Part shown: one piece after another, positions 8,633 through 17,647 of the stretch
Layout of the letters: every line of letters begins with the position of its first letter
Numbering within the stretch: the stretch's first letter is position 1
Origin: JAAXGX01 sp965203565
Lineage (GTDB): Bacteria > Acidobacteriota > Vicinamibacteria > Vicinamibacterales > UBA8438
Direction of reading: 5' to 3'
Length of the DNA stretch: 64,000 nucleotides
Assembly (NCBI GenBank): GCA_965203565.1
Contig: OZ241896.1
Span: 3,286,001 to 3,350,000, forward strand
Program-made: the position numbers and the translations under genes
Notes under the pieces: model-generated
What the model was told of the DNA's origin: nothing
The model's database searches: none
What the model saw: only the letters and a program-made list of their open reading frames with translations

Positions 8633-9247
8633 TCAGCCGACGCCGGCCCGCTTCGCCGCCGCCCGGCGCCGCGCCTGCTCGAAGTCGGCCACCTTCGAGC
8701 TCGTCAGGACGCGGCTGTACCGGCGGTAGTAGTCGGCCGCCGACCAGAGCGAGGTCGCCAGCACCGCCCACAGCGCGATCTGGCCGAGGACCAGCAGCGG
8801 CCACGCCCGGCTTCCCAGGATGAGCAGCAGGATCGCCGCCACCTGCGACACCATCTTGACTTTGCCCAGCCGGGACGCCGGGATGGTCACCCCCCGCGTG
8901 TGCACGAGGCTGCGCAGCACCGTCACGCCCAGTTCCCGGCCGAGTATCACGGCGACCATCCAGGCCGGCGCCAGCCCCATCTGGACCAGCGAGACGAACG
9001 CCGCCGTGATCAGCAGCTTGTCGGCCAGCGGGTCCATCAGTTGCCCGAGGGCCGTGACCTGTCGCCGGCGGCGGGCGAGGTAGCCGTCGAGCCAGTCGGT
9101 CAGCGCCGCCACGCCGAAGATCGCCGCGCCGATCAGCTCCTTCGGCGCCCCGAAGACCAGCTGCGCCTCGAACCGGGTGAGCAGCACGACGACCAGCAGG
9201 GGAACGAGGAAGATCCGGGCGAGGGTGAGCGTGTTGGGGAGGTTCAT
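8633..9247 (-). CDS. pgsA: CDP-diacylglycerol-glycerol-3-phosphate 3-phosphatidyltransferase
   Basis: A 204-residue integral membrane enzyme making phosphatidylglycerol phosphate from CDP-diacylglycerol and glycerol 3-phosphate. The CDP-alcohol phosphotransferase signature is complete: D-W-L-D-G-Y-L-A-R followed by G-Q-L-M-D-P-L-A-D (about residues 53-77), supplying the metal-binding aspartates. About five hydrophobic segments are visible. The ATG at 9247 (MNLPNTLTLARIF) matches the family start; an open extension upstream reads the divergent promoter region. The stop lies two bases past the direct repeat of MITE copy A. Divergent from the nucleotidyltransferase gene. Confidence 0.93.
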   Translation of the reverse strand: MNLPNTLTLARIFLVPLLVVVLLTRFEAQLVFGAPKELIGAAIFGVAALTDWLDGYLARRRRQVTALGQLMDPLADKLLITAAFVSLVQMGLAPAWMVAVILGRELGVTVLRSLVHTRGVTIPASRLGKVKMVSQVAAILLLILGSRAWPLLVLGQIALWAVLATSLWSAADYYRRYSRVLTSSKVADFEQARRRAAAKRAGVG

Positions 9248-9302
9248 CGCGGGCTCCGCGCGGCTGGCGGCGGCGGCGGCGGGCGTATTGTACCCTGATC
9301 GC

Positions 9303-10361
9303 GTGAAGGCGATTCTCCTGGCCGGCGGGCTCGGCTCCCGGCTCCGGCCCCTGACCCTCCACACGCCGAAGCCGATCGTGCCGATCTGCGACCGTCCTTT
9401 TCTTGCCTGTCAACTCGACCTCCTGAAGCAGGTCCCGGAGATCGACGAAGTGATCCTGAGCCTCAACCACCAGCCGGACCCGATCGAGCGCGCCATCGCC
9501 GGGCTGGACGGGACCGGCCCGCGCGTCCGGTGCGTGGTGGAGCCCAGGCCGCTGGGCACCGGCGGAGCGATCAAGTTCGCCGAGCCGCATCTTGACGGTT
9601 CGGTCGTCGTCCTGAACGGCGACGTTCTGACCGCCCTCGATCTCCGGGCCGTCGTCGACCTGCACCGCGCGCGCGGCGCGCAGGCCACGATCGTGCTGAC
9701 GCCGGTCGACAGCCCCGCCGCCTACGGACTGGTGGAGACCGACGCCGACGGCAACGTCCGCGCCTTCCGGGAGAAGCCGGACCCGCGCAAGATCACGTGC
9801 GACACGATCAACGCCGGCGTCTACGTGCTGGAGCCGGCGACGTTCGACCGGATTCCGCCCGACACGAACTATTCGATCGAGCGGAGCTACTTCCCGTCGC
9901 TCGTCGAGCGGGGCGAGACGTTCGTCGCGTACGTCGAGCGCGGCTACTGGCTCGACATCGGGACCTGCGAGAAGTACCTGCAGGCGCATCGCGACGTCCT
10001 GCGCGGCCGGTGCGCGGCGGCGCCGTCCGCCGGACGCCCGGCCGGCGCGGCGGTGATCGACCCGACCGCCGCGGTCGACGGCGGCGCGCAGGTCGAAGCG
10101 CCGTGCTTCGTCGGCGCCGGGGCCCGGGTGGCGGCCGGCGCCGCCGTCCTGGCGGAGAGCGTGGTCGGCGCGGGCGCCGCGGTCGGCGCGGGCGCCGTCA
10201 TCGACGGCGCCCTGCTCTGGCCGGACAGCGTGGTGGAGGCCGGCGCGCAGGTGCGCGGCGCGATCCTCGGCCGGCGGGTCCGCGTCGAGGCGAACGCCGT
10301 CGTCGGCCCCGGCGCGGTTCTCGGCGACGACTCGGTCGTCACCGCGTTCAGCAAGGTGTGA
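9303..10361 (+). CDS. NDP-sugar pyrophosphorylase with C-terminal hexapeptide repeats
   Basis: A 352-residue nucleotidyltransferase. Residues 1-235 form the GT-A-like fold: activation loop LLAGGLGSRLRPLT, TPKPIVPICDRPF, the metal-binding LNGDVLT near 103, and FREKPD. From about 255 to the end is a left-handed beta-helix of hexapeptide repeats (VGAGARVAAGAAVL, VGPGAVLGDD). This layout is typical of mannose-1-phosphate guanylyltransferases and glucose-1-phosphate nucleotidyltransferases; the nucleotide and sugar cannot be fixed from sequence. The GTG at 9303 is chosen from the motif position. The stop overlaps the next gene by one base (TGATG), and that gene is a phosphohexomutase supplying hexose 1-phosphate, so together they make an activated sugar. 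Confidence 0.9.
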   Translation: MKAILLAGGLGSRLRPLTLHTPKPIVPICDRPFLACQLDLLKQVPEIDEVILSLNHQPDPIERAIAGLDGTGPRVRCVVEPRPLGTGGAIKFAEPHLDGSVVVLNGDVLTALDLRAVVDLHRARGAQATIVLTPVDSPAAYGLVETDADGNVRAFREKPDPRKITCDTINAGVYVLEPATFDRIPPDTNYSIERSYFPSLVERGETFVAYVERGYWLDIGTCEKYLQAHRDVLRGRCAAAPSAGRPAGAAVIDPTAAVDGGAQVEAPCFVGAGARVAAGAAVLAESVVGAGAAVGAGAVIDGALLWPDSVVEAGAQVRGAILGRRVRVEANAVVGPGAVLGDDSVVTAFSKV

Positions 10362-11722
10362 TGGCGAACGTCGATCCGGGGATCTTCAAGGCGTACGACG
10401 TCCGGGGGGTCCACCCCGGCCAGATCGACGAGGACGTCGCCCGGCAGGTCGGGCGGGCGTTCGTGGCCTACCTGGGCGCCGGACGGATCGCGGTGTCGCG
10501 CGACATGCGCCTCTCCTCGCCGGCGCTCGCCGCCGCGTTCATCGACGGCGCGCTCGCGCAGGGAGCCGACGTCGTCGACTTCGGCATGCTCGGCACCGAC
10601 ATGCTGTACTACGCGGTCGCCCGCGACGACCTCGACGGCGGCGCGCAGATCACCGCCTCGCACAACCCGAAGCAGTACAACGGGATGAAGCTGGTGGGGC
10701 GCCAGGCGGCGCCGCTGAGCGGCGACGCCGGGATCTCCGACGTCCGCGCGATGATCCTGGAGGACCGGATCCCGGCGGGCGGGCCGCGCGGCCGGCGCAC
10801 CGAGGCCCGGCTGCTCGACGATTACGTCGACCACGTCCTGTCGTTCATCGACCCGTCGGCGATCCGGCCGTTCCACCTGGTCCTCGACGCCGGCAGCGGG
10901 ATGGCGGGGCTGGTCGCGCCGCCGCTGTTCGACCGGCTGCCCTGCCGGACCACCCGTCTCTGCTTCGAGATCGACGGCGCGTTCCCGAACCACCAGGCGA
11001 ATCCGCTCCTCGAAGAGAACCGGCGGGACCTGGTCGAGCGGGTCGTCTCGGACCGGGCCGACGCCGGCGTCGCCTGGGACGGCGACGCGGACCGCTGCTT
11101 CTTCGTGGACGGCGGCGGCGCGTTCGTCGCCGGCGACTTCATCACCGCGCTCCTGGCCGAGGCGCTGCTCCGGAAGGAGCCGGGCGCGGCGATCGTCTAC
11201 GACGTGCGCGCCAGCCGCGCCGTGCAGGACGTCGTCGAGGCGGCGGGCGGCGCCGCGCTGATGAACCGGGTGGGCCACGCGTTCTTCAAGCAGCGGATGC
11301 GCGCGGAGAACGCCGCGTTCGGCGGCGAGGTGACCGGCCACTACTATTTCCGGGACAACTTCTTCGCCGACAACGGGTTCATCCCGGCCCTGCTGATCCT
11401 GGAGCTGATGTCGGTGAAGGGGCGGACGCTCGGCGAGCTGATCGCCCCCCTGCGCGAGAAGTACTGCCTGTCGGGCGAGATCAACACCGCGATGGCCGAC
11501 GCGTCCGCCGTGCAGGCGACGATGGACGCCCTCGCCGACCGTTACCGCGACGGCCGCGTCCACCGGATGGACGGCGTGTCGGTCGACTACCCGGCCTGGC
11601 GCTTCAACGTCCGCCCGTCGAACACCGAGCCGCTCCTCCGCCTCAACCTGGAGGCCGACGCCCCCGGCCGGATGGCCGAGAAGCGGGACGAAGTGCTGGC
11701 GTTCATCCGGGGCCGGCGCTAG
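10361..11722 (+). CDS. Phosphomannomutase/phosphoglucomutase
   Basis: A 453-residue alpha-D-phosphohexomutase converting hexose 6-phosphate to hexose 1-phosphate. The four family elements are present: a phosphoserine loop in TASHNPKQYNG (about residue 103), the metal loop DGDADRCF (about 241), a sugar-binding GEVTGHYYFRD, and the phosphate-binding RPSNTEPLLRLNLEA near the C-terminus. The ATG overlaps the pyrophosphorylase stop, so the two steps toward an NDP-hexose are coupled. The sequence resembles AlgC/ManB-type enzymes, but dual or single sugar use cannot be told. Confidence 0.93.
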   Translation: MANVDPGIFKAYDVRGVHPGQIDEDVARQVGRAFVAYLGAGRIAVSRDMRLSSPALAAAFIDGALAQGADVVDFGMLGTDMLYYAVARDDLDGGAQITASHNPKQYNGMKLVGRQAAPLSGDAGISDVRAMILEDRIPAGGPRGRRTEARLLDDYVDHVLSFIDPSAIRPFHLVLDAGSGMAGLVAPPLFDRLPCRTTRLCFEIDGAFPNHQANPLLEENRRDLVERVVSDRADAGVAWDGDADRCFFVDGGGAFVAGDFITALLAEALLRKEPGAAIVYDVRASRAVQDVVEAAGGAALMNRVGHAFFKQRMRAENAAFGGEVTGHYYFRDNFFADNGFIPALLILELMSVKGRTLGELIAPLREKYCLSGEINTAMADASAVQATMDALADRYRDGRVHRMDGVSVDYPAWRFNVRPSNTEPLLRLNLEADAPGRMAEKRDEVLAFIRGRR

Positions 11723-11847
11723 TCGTGGCGCTGCTGCAGGTTCTCGACTGCGAAGTCGACGTGGCCGTTCGCTCGAAGACGGCGTCAGCGGCGGACCCGG
11801 CTCGCGGCGGCGTCTGGTAGAATGGGCCGGTCGGCGCCCGGACGCGG

Positions 11848-11922
<75 letters not shown>

Positions 11923-11936
11923 GCTTCCTCCCTCAG

Positions 11937-12007
11937 CAGCCCGCGGTGGAGCCCCGTGTCGCATCGAGAGCGGCGAGGAATGCAGCGGGGACCTCCGCCA
12001 CGGGCTG
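11937..12007. mobile_element. Internally deleted MITE-like repeat (71 bp), copy E
   Basis: Both ends of the 158-bp repeat are kept (CAGCCCGCGGTGGAG at the left; the right half is identical to copy A over GAATGCAGCGGGGACCTCCG), but about 87 interior bases are missing. It is flanked by TCAG at 11933-11936 and 12008-12011. The right direct repeat contains the stop codon of the adjacent minus-strand synthetase gene. Confidence 0.85.
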
Positions 12008-13915
12008 TCAGCCGCCGGCCTGCTTCGGGTAGCCGAGCCGTCCGAGCGCCTCGGCGATCTCGCCGAGGATCGCGGGGTCGTCGATGGTGGCCGGCATCGT
12101 CCAGGGCTGGCCGTCGGCGATCTTCTTGACCGTGCCGCGCAGGATCTTCCCCGAGCGCGTCTTCGGAAGGCGCGGCACGACCGCGGCGACCTTGAACGCC
12201 GCCACCGGGCCGATCGAGTCGCGGACCCGCTGGACCAGTTCGGCGACGATCGCGCTCTCGCCGCGGGTCACGCCGTCCTTCGTCACCACCAGGCCGATCG
12301 GGACTTCGCCCTTGAGGGGGTCGGCGACGCCCACGACGGCGCACTCCGCGACGTCGGGATGGAAGGCGAGCGCCTCCTCCATCGCCCCGGTCGAGAGCCG
12401 GTGCCCGGCGACGTTGATGACGTCGTCCACCCGGCTCATGACGTAGAGGTAGCCGTCGTCGTCCTGGTAGCCGGCGTCGCCCGTCAGGTAATGGCCGGGG
12501 TAGCGCGACAGGTACGACTGCCGGAACCCCTCGTCGTTGCGCCAGAGCGTCGGCAGGCAGCCGGGCGGCAGCGGCAGCTTCAGCACGATCGCCCCGATCC
12601 CGCCCGGCGGCATCTCGCGGCCGTCCTCGCCCAGAACGCGGACGTCGAATCCGGGCACGGTCCTGGTCGGCGAACCCGGCTTGACCGGCAGCATCCCCAA
12701 CCCGACGCAGTTCGCCGCGATCGCCCACCCGGTCTCCGTCTGCCACCAGTGGTCGATCACCGGGACGCCGAGCCGGTCGCGCGCCCACGTCAGCGTGTCC
12801 GGGTCGCACCGCTCGCCGGCGAGGAAGAGCGTCCGGAACTTCGACAGGTCGTGCTTCCGGATGAACTTTCCTTCAGGGTCTTCCTTCCTGATCGCCCGGA
12901 ACGCCGTCGGCGCCGTGAACAGGACGTTGACCCCGTGCTGCTCCACCACGCGCCAGAACGCGCCCGGATCGGGCGTCCCGACCGGCTTGCCCTCGTACAG
13001 GACGGTGGTCGCGCCGCGCAGCAGCGGTCCGTAGACGATGTACGAGTGCCCGACCACCCAGCCGATGTCGGACGCGGCCCAGTACACCTCGCCGGCGCCG
13101 ACGCCGTAGACGTTCTCCATGCTCCAGTGGAGGGCGACGGCATGGCCGCCGTTGTCGCGCACCACCCCTTTCGGAACGCCGGTCGTCCCGGAGGTGTACA
13201 GGACGTAGAGCGGGTCGGTCGCCGCCACCGGTACGCAGTCCGCGGGTTCGGCGCCGTCGCACGCCGCCCGCCAGTCGAGGTCGCGGCCTGCGGTGAGCGT
13301 CGCCTCGGCCTGCGGCCGCTGGAGGATGAACGTGCGCTCCGGCTTGTGGCGCGACAACGCGAGCGCTGCGTCGAGGAGCGGCTTGTACGGAATCACCCGG
13401 CCGCCCTCGATGCCGCACGACGCCGACAGGATCAGCTTCGGCTGCGCGTCGTCGATCCGGGCGGCCAGCTCCTTCGGCGCGAACCCGCCGAAGACGACCG
13501 AGTGGACCGCGCCGATCCGGGCGCACGCCAGCATCCCGATCACCGCTTCGGGCGTCATCGGCATATAGAGGATCACCCGGTCGCCCGCCGTGACGCCCTG
13601 GGCGGCGACGGCCCCCGCCATCCGGGCTGTTTCGTCGCGCAGCTCGTCGTACGTGAAGCGGCGCACGGTGTCGGTGACGGGACTGTCGTAGACGAGCGCG
13701 AGCTGCTTGCCCCGGCCGCGCTCGACGTGACGGTCCAGGCAGTTGTAGCAGGTGTTCAGCGCGCCGCCGGCGAACCACCGGCGCAGCGGCGGGCGCGAAT
13801 CGTCGCACACCGCGTCCCATCGGCGGCTCCAGACCAGCGGCTGCGCGGCGGCGGCCCAGAACGCCTCCGGATCGTCCTGCGCGCGCCGGTACGTCTCTTC
13901 GTAGACGGAAGGCAT
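12008..13915 (-). CDS. prpE: Acyl-CoA synthetase, propionyl-CoA synthetase (PrpE) type
   Basis: A 635-residue AMP-forming ligase activating a short fatty acid (most likely propionate, perhaps acetate) to its CoA ester. Domains: acetyl-CoA-synthetase N-terminal region with NTCYNCLDRHVERG near 54, the AMP-binding P-loop YTSGTTGVPKGVV near 243, the ATP motif WWQTETGW, YLTGDAGYQDDDGY with the ribose-binding Asp, and the C-terminal catalytic lysine in PKTRSGKILRG. VFGGFAPKELAARIDDA is typical of the PrpE branch. The ATG at 13915 gives the family N-terminus. The stop codon lies inside the right direct repeat of MITE copy E, so the insertion may have slightly altered the C-terminus. Confidence 0.9.
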   Translation of the reverse strand: MPSVYEETYRRAQDDPEAFWAAAAQPLVWSRRWDAVCDDSRPPLRRWFAGGALNTCYNCLDRHVERGRGKQLALVYDSPVTDTVRRFTYDELRDETARMAGAVAAQGVTAGDRVILYMPMTPEAVIGMLACARIGAVHSVVFGGFAPKELAARIDDAQPKLILSASCGIEGGRVIPYKPLLDAALALSRHKPERTFILQRPQAEATLTAGRDLDWRAACDGAEPADCVPVAATDPLYVLYTSGTTGVPKGVVRDNGGHAVALHWSMENVYGVGAGEVYWAASDIGWVVGHSYIVYGPLLRGATTVLYEGKPVGTPDPGAFWRVVEQHGVNVLFTAPTAFRAIRKEDPEGKFIRKHDLSKFRTLFLAGERCDPDTLTWARDRLGVPVIDHWWQTETGWAIAANCVGLGMLPVKPGSPTRTVPGFDVRVLGEDGREMPPGGIGAIVLKLPLPPGCLPTLWRNDEGFRQSYLSRYPGHYLTGDAGYQDDDGYLYVMSRVDDVINVAGHRLSTGAMEEALAFHPDVAECAVVGVADPLKGEVPIGLVVTKDGVTRGESAIVAELVQRVRDSIGPVAAFKVAAVVPRLPKTRSGKILRGTVKKIADGQPWTMPATIDDPAILGEIAEALGRLGYPKQAGG

Positions 13916-13943
13916 GGCCCGATCCTACCGCAGCTGCGTGGTC

Positions 13944-13949
13944 TATAAT
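13944..13949 (+). promoter_or_regulatory. -10 element before the first TonB receptor gene
   Basis: A perfect TATAAT lies 52 bases before the chosen ATG at 14002. No good -35 hexamer is seen at 16-18 bases, so an activator or extended context may be needed. Confidence 0.4.
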
Positions 13950-14001
13950 GCCGCCTCATTCCGCGAGGCCGCCCTGCTCCACGCAGGGAGGGCGTTCAAC
14001 C

Positions 14002-16452
14002 ATGCATGCACGGTGCGTCCGGGGCTTGGCCGTGCGGGCCCCGGCCATGTTCGTCACGCTCGCGCTCGCCGCCCTGCCCGGCGCCGGCGTCCTGGCGCAG
14101 GACGGGGCGCAGGTCACCGGCGCGGTGACCGACGCCCAGAACCTCCCGCTGCCGGGCGTGGCGGTAGTCCTCGCCGCGCGCGGCGGCGGTTTCGTCGCCT
14201 CGGCGACGACCGACCGGACCGGCGCGTTCACCCTGCCGGACGTCGCGGCCGGCAGCTACGTGCTCACCGCTGCGCTGCTCGGCTTCGCGACCCGCGAGCA
14301 GACGATCGCCGTCGATGCGGGCGGCGCCGCCGTGTCGCTGACGCTCGAAGTCGGCGCGTTCACGCAGGAGGTGACCGTCTCGGCGTCGATGCCGGAGTTG
14401 GCGACCGAACTGGTCATCGCCGCGGCGGAGGTGGAGCGGCGCGTCGCGCAGGATCTGGCGCAGTCGCTGCGCGACCACGCCGGGGTGACCGCCCTGCGGC
14501 GCGGCGCCATCAACCTCGATCCCTCGGTGCGGGGGTTGTACGCCGAGCAGATCGGCGTCTTCGTCGACGGGACCCGGACGTTCGCGGCCGGACCGGCCCG
14601 GATGGATTCCGGACTCAGCCACGTCAGCCCGCACGCGCTGCAATCGTTGCGGGTGGTCCGGGGACCGTACGCGCTCACGTGGGGCGCCGGCGCCCTCAGC
14701 GCCATCCGGGTCGAGACGTTCAAGCCGGCGTTCTCGGGCGGCGGCTTCTCGGCCGGCGGCCGCGCCGGGTACAACTACGGATCGAACGGGCGGGCCAGCG
14801 ACGCGCACGCGAGCCTGTACGGCAGCTCCGGCCGGACGCGGTTCACCTTCCAGCACAATACCCGGACCGGCGGCGACTACACGGACGGCGGCGGCGCGGC
14901 GGTCCCCGGCGACTACGAGTCGTTCGACACCCGCTGGAGTCTCGGCGGGCGGCTGACCGGCCGGACGCTCCTCGAATACAGCGGCGGCCACCAGCGGCAG
15001 AACGACATCGACTATCCGGGCCGGATCCTCGACGCGACGCTGTTCGAGACCGAGTCGCACGCCCTCGATCTGTCGCACGTCCGCGCCGCCGGCGTGGTCA
15101 GCGAGATCGCCGGCCAGGCGTACGTGAACCTCAAGCGCCACGCGATGAACAACGACGGCAAGCCGACGGCGTTGCGGGACCCCCGCCGCACGCCGCCGTT
15201 CCCGATCGACGTTCGCCTGCCCGCCTCGTCCGACACGATCGGCGGACGGCTCCACGTGGCGCTGGAGACCGGCGCGGTCCGATACAAGCTGGGATTCGAC
15301 GCCTACCGGCTCCGGCGGAACGCGACGCAGACCCTAGCCGACCGCGACACCGGACAGGTCCACCACGACAGGCATCCCGTCTGGCCGGACGCCGAACTGA
15401 CCAACGCCGGCGGATACGCGCAGGTGGTCATCGACCGGGGGCGCAACACGTTCGGCGCGACGGTGCGGGTCGACCGGGAGCGGGCGCAGGTGGGGCAGGT
15501 CACCGCCTTCTTCGCCGGCGCCGCCCTGCCCGCGCACGGGCCGCACGACGGCCCCGCCATCGAGTCCGGCGCCGGGCGCGCGGCGCATCGCGGCGGCGGC
15601 CACGCGATGGGACAGGACGCCGCGGCGCTCGTCTCCGGCGATCGGTTCGCGCAGACGAACACCCACGTCAGCGCCGCCGCCAACGCCAGCCTGCGCCTGA
15701 CCGACGCCTGGCTGGTCAACCTGGGCGCCGGCCGGGCGGTCCGCAGTCCGTCGGTCCTGGAGCGGTACGCCGATCGGTTCCCGGCGGTCAAGTTCCAGAC
15801 TGCGGCGGAGTTCGTCGGCAACCCGGCGCTCGCGCCCGAAAAAAGTCTGGAGCTGAACGCCGGGACGACGCTGCGGATCGCTCAGGCGACGCTGGAGGCC
15901 GACGTCTTCTGGCGCTCCATCGACGACTACGTCACCGTGGCGCTCGACCCGAACCTGACGCCGCGGCTCCCGCTCAGCCCGGCGCAGGTGTTTCGCTACG
16001 TGCAGGCGGACGCGGCCCGCTTCGCCGGCGTCGACGCGCGCGCCGAATCGGCGGCCGGGCCGTGGCTGAGCCTGCGCGGCGGCTGGTCGTACGTGCGGGC
16101 GACCGATCGGCTGTTCGACGAGCCGCTGTTCGGCGTCCCGCCGTTCGAGCAGCGGTACGCCGTCGACGTCCACAACCGATCGAGGACCCGCTGGGTCGAG
16201 CTCCAGGTGACCAGCGCCGCCGCGCAGGACCGGGTGGCGGCGGCGCGGTTCGAGTCGCCGACGCCCGGCTGGACGACGGTCGATCTGGCGGCCGGCGCCC
16301 GGCTGCCCGGCGGCGTGACGATCCGGGCGGGGGTGCGCAACCTGACCGACGCGTTCTACGTCCACCACCTGAACTCGCTCGATCCGTTCACCGGACAGCG
16401 GATAGCCGAAGCCGGACGGACCGGATACGTCGGATTGGAGTACGCTTTCTAG
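14002..16452 (+). CDS. TonB-dependent outer-membrane receptor
   Basis: An 816-residue receptor for energy-driven uptake across the outer membrane. Order of parts: a Sec signal ending in GAGVLAQ (about residue 33), a CarboxypepD_reg-like domain (VTGAVTDAQNLPLPGVAVVL), a TonB plug with VRGLYAEQIGVFVDGTR and LRVVRGPYALTWGAGAL, then a beta-barrel ending in an aromatic residue (GYVGLEYAF). An extracellular loop is rich in His and Gly (GPHDGPAIESG, AAHRGGGHAMGQ), so a metal or metal chelate is a possible ligand. The ATG at 14002 is preceded by AGGGAGGG; an ATG at 13948 would add 18 residues before the signal. The ligand is unknown. Confidence 0.92.
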   Translation: MHARCVRGLAVRAPAMFVTLALAALPGAGVLAQDGAQVTGAVTDAQNLPLPGVAVVLAARGGGFVASATTDRTGAFTLPDVAAGSYVLTAALLGFATREQTIAVDAGGAAVSLTLEVGAFTQEVTVSASMPELATELVIAAAEVERRVAQDLAQSLRDHAGVTALRRGAINLDPSVRGLYAEQIGVFVDGTRTFAAGPARMDSGLSHVSPHALQSLRVVRGPYALTWGAGALSAIRVETFKPAFSGGGFSAGGRAGYNYGSNGRASDAHASLYGSSGRTRFTFQHNTRTGGDYTDGGGAAVPGDYESFDTRWSLGGRLTGRTLLEYSGGHQRQNDIDYPGRILDATLFETESHALDLSHVRAAGVVSEIAGQAYVNLKRHAMNNDGKPTALRDPRRTPPFPIDVRLPASSDTIGGRLHVALETGAVRYKLGFDAYRLRRNATQTLADRDTGQVHHDRHPVWPDAELTNAGGYAQVVIDRGRNTFGATVRVDRERAQVGQVTAFFAGAALPAHGPHDGPAIESGAGRAAHRGGGHAMGQDAAALVSGDRFAQTNTHVSAAANASLRLTDAWLVNLGAGRAVRSPSVLERYADRFPAVKFQTAAEFVGNPALAPEKSLELNAGTTLRIAQATLEADVFWRSIDDYVTVALDPNLTPRLPLSPAQVFRYVQADAARFAGVDARAESAAGPWLSLRGGWSYVRATDRLFDEPLFGVPPFEQRYAVDVHNRSRTRWVELQVTSAAAQDRVAAARFESPTPGWTTVDLAAGARLPGGVTIRAGVRNLTDAFYVHHLNSLDPFTGQRIAEAGRTGYVGLEYAF

Positions 16453-16536
16453 CTGGTTCTAGCTGGCGCCGGCCGGCGGGACGGCCGCGGCGCGCGGAAC
16501 GCGCCGGCCGGTGAGGAGCGGGAGGAGCATCGAGAC

Positions 16537-17613
16537 ATGCCGACGCACGAAGCCGGAGCCATCACGAGCCGGCGCAACTTTCTGAGAACCGCCGGTGCGG
16601 CCGGCGCCGCGGGCGCAGCCGCCGTCGCCGCCCCCGCGGTGCATGCGCAGCCGCGGACGAAGATCGCCTGGCGGCTGCAGACCTACGCCGGTCCGGCGCT
16701 GGCCGAACACGTGATCGAACCGTCGATCGACGCGTTCAACCGGGCGGCGAACGGCGAGATGGAGATCGCGCTCCACTACGCCGACGAACTCGTCCCGACC
16801 GGTGAGTTGTTCCGGGCCCTGCAGCGCGGCGACGTCGACGCGGCGCAGTCGGACGACGATTCGATCTCCGCGCCGGTCGACGTCTCGGTGTTCGGCGGCT
16901 ACTTCCCGTTCGCCTGCCGTCACAGCCTCGACGTCCCGGTGCTGTTCCACCAGTGGGGGCTGGACGAGATCTGGTCGGAAGCGTACGGCGAGGTCGAGGG
17001 GGTCACGTGGCTGAGCGCGGGCGCCTGGGACCCGTGCCACTTCACGACCGTCGCCCCGATCCGCCGCCTCGCGGACCTCGACGGCCTGCGCGTGTTCACC
17101 TTCCCGACCGCGGGCCGCTTCCTGTCGCGTTTCGGCGTGGTCCCGGTCACCCTGCCCGTGGGCGAGGTGGCCGCCGCGGTGCGCAGCGGCGACCTCGACG
17201 GAATCGCCTGGTCGGGCATCACCGAGGACTACACCGTGGGGTGGGCCGACGTCACGAACTATTTCCTGACCAACAGCCTCTCGGGCGCGTGGTGCGGCTC
17301 GTACTTCGCCAACGCCGAGAGATGGGACGCCCTGCCCGGGCGCCTGAAAGCGCTGTTCCGGCTCTGCATCGACAGCTCGCACTACTACCGCCAGCACTGG
17401 TACTGGGGCGGCGAGGCGAAGCTGCGGGTGGACGGCGCGAAGCTCGCGCTCACGTCGGTCCCGGACGAGGAGTGGGCGACGGTCGAGGCCGCGGCGCGCG
17501 ACTTCTGGGACGAGATCGCCGCCGAGAGCCCGCGCAACGCGCGAGTGGTGCGGATTCTGCGGGAGTACAACGCCGCCATGGACCGGGCCGGCCGGCCGTA
17601 CCGCTGCGACTGA
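16537..17613 (+). CDS. TRAP-type (DctP family) solute-binding protein with Tat signal
   Basis: A 358-residue periplasmic binding protein. The N-terminus has a twin-arginine signal, SRRNFLR at 11-17, followed by an Ala-rich hydrophobic stretch and a likely cut near AVHAQP. The mature part has DctP-family features: WRLQTYAGPALAEHVIEP, FTTVAPIRRLADLDGLRV and GVVPVTLPVGEVAAAVRSGDLDGIAWSG. Such proteins deliver organic acids to a DctQ/DctM permease, yet no permease gene is nearby. RBS region GGAGCGGGAGGAG is strong. It sits between a TonB receptor and the MNT/HEPN pair. Confidence 0.88.
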   Translation: MPTHEAGAITSRRNFLRTAGAAGAAGAAAVAAPAVHAQPRTKIAWRLQTYAGPALAEHVIEPSIDAFNRAANGEMEIALHYADELVPTGELFRALQRGDVDAAQSDDDSISAPVDVSVFGGYFPFACRHSLDVPVLFHQWGLDEIWSEAYGEVEGVTWLSAGAWDPCHFTTVAPIRRLADLDGLRVFTFPTAGRFLSRFGVVPVTLPVGEVAAAVRSGDLDGIAWSGITEDYTVGWADVTNYFLTNSLSGAWCGSYFANAERWDALPGRLKALFRLCIDSSHYYRQHWYWGGEAKLRVDGAKLALTSVPDEEWATVEAAARDFWDEIAAESPRNARVVRILREYNAAMDRAGRPYRCD

Positions 17614-17634
17614 ACGGCGCCGCCGCCCCTCCTG

Positions 17635-17640
17635 TAGAAT
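17635..17640 (+). promoter_or_regulatory. -10 box immediately before a GTG start (possible leaderless mRNA)
   Basis: TAGAAT ends seven bases before the GTG of the nucleotidyltransferase gene, placing the expected transcript start at or next to the start codon. No Shine-Dalgarno sequence is present. The -35 region (TGAACG, 18 bases) is weak. Confidence 0.35.
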
Positions 17641-17647
17641 CCGCGGC

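Noticed and set aside
8529..8640. Short reading frame inside the 158-bp repeat, also seen in copy B
   Set aside because: The peptide changes frame and end between copies and has no conserved start region; the DNA, not a protein, appears conserved.
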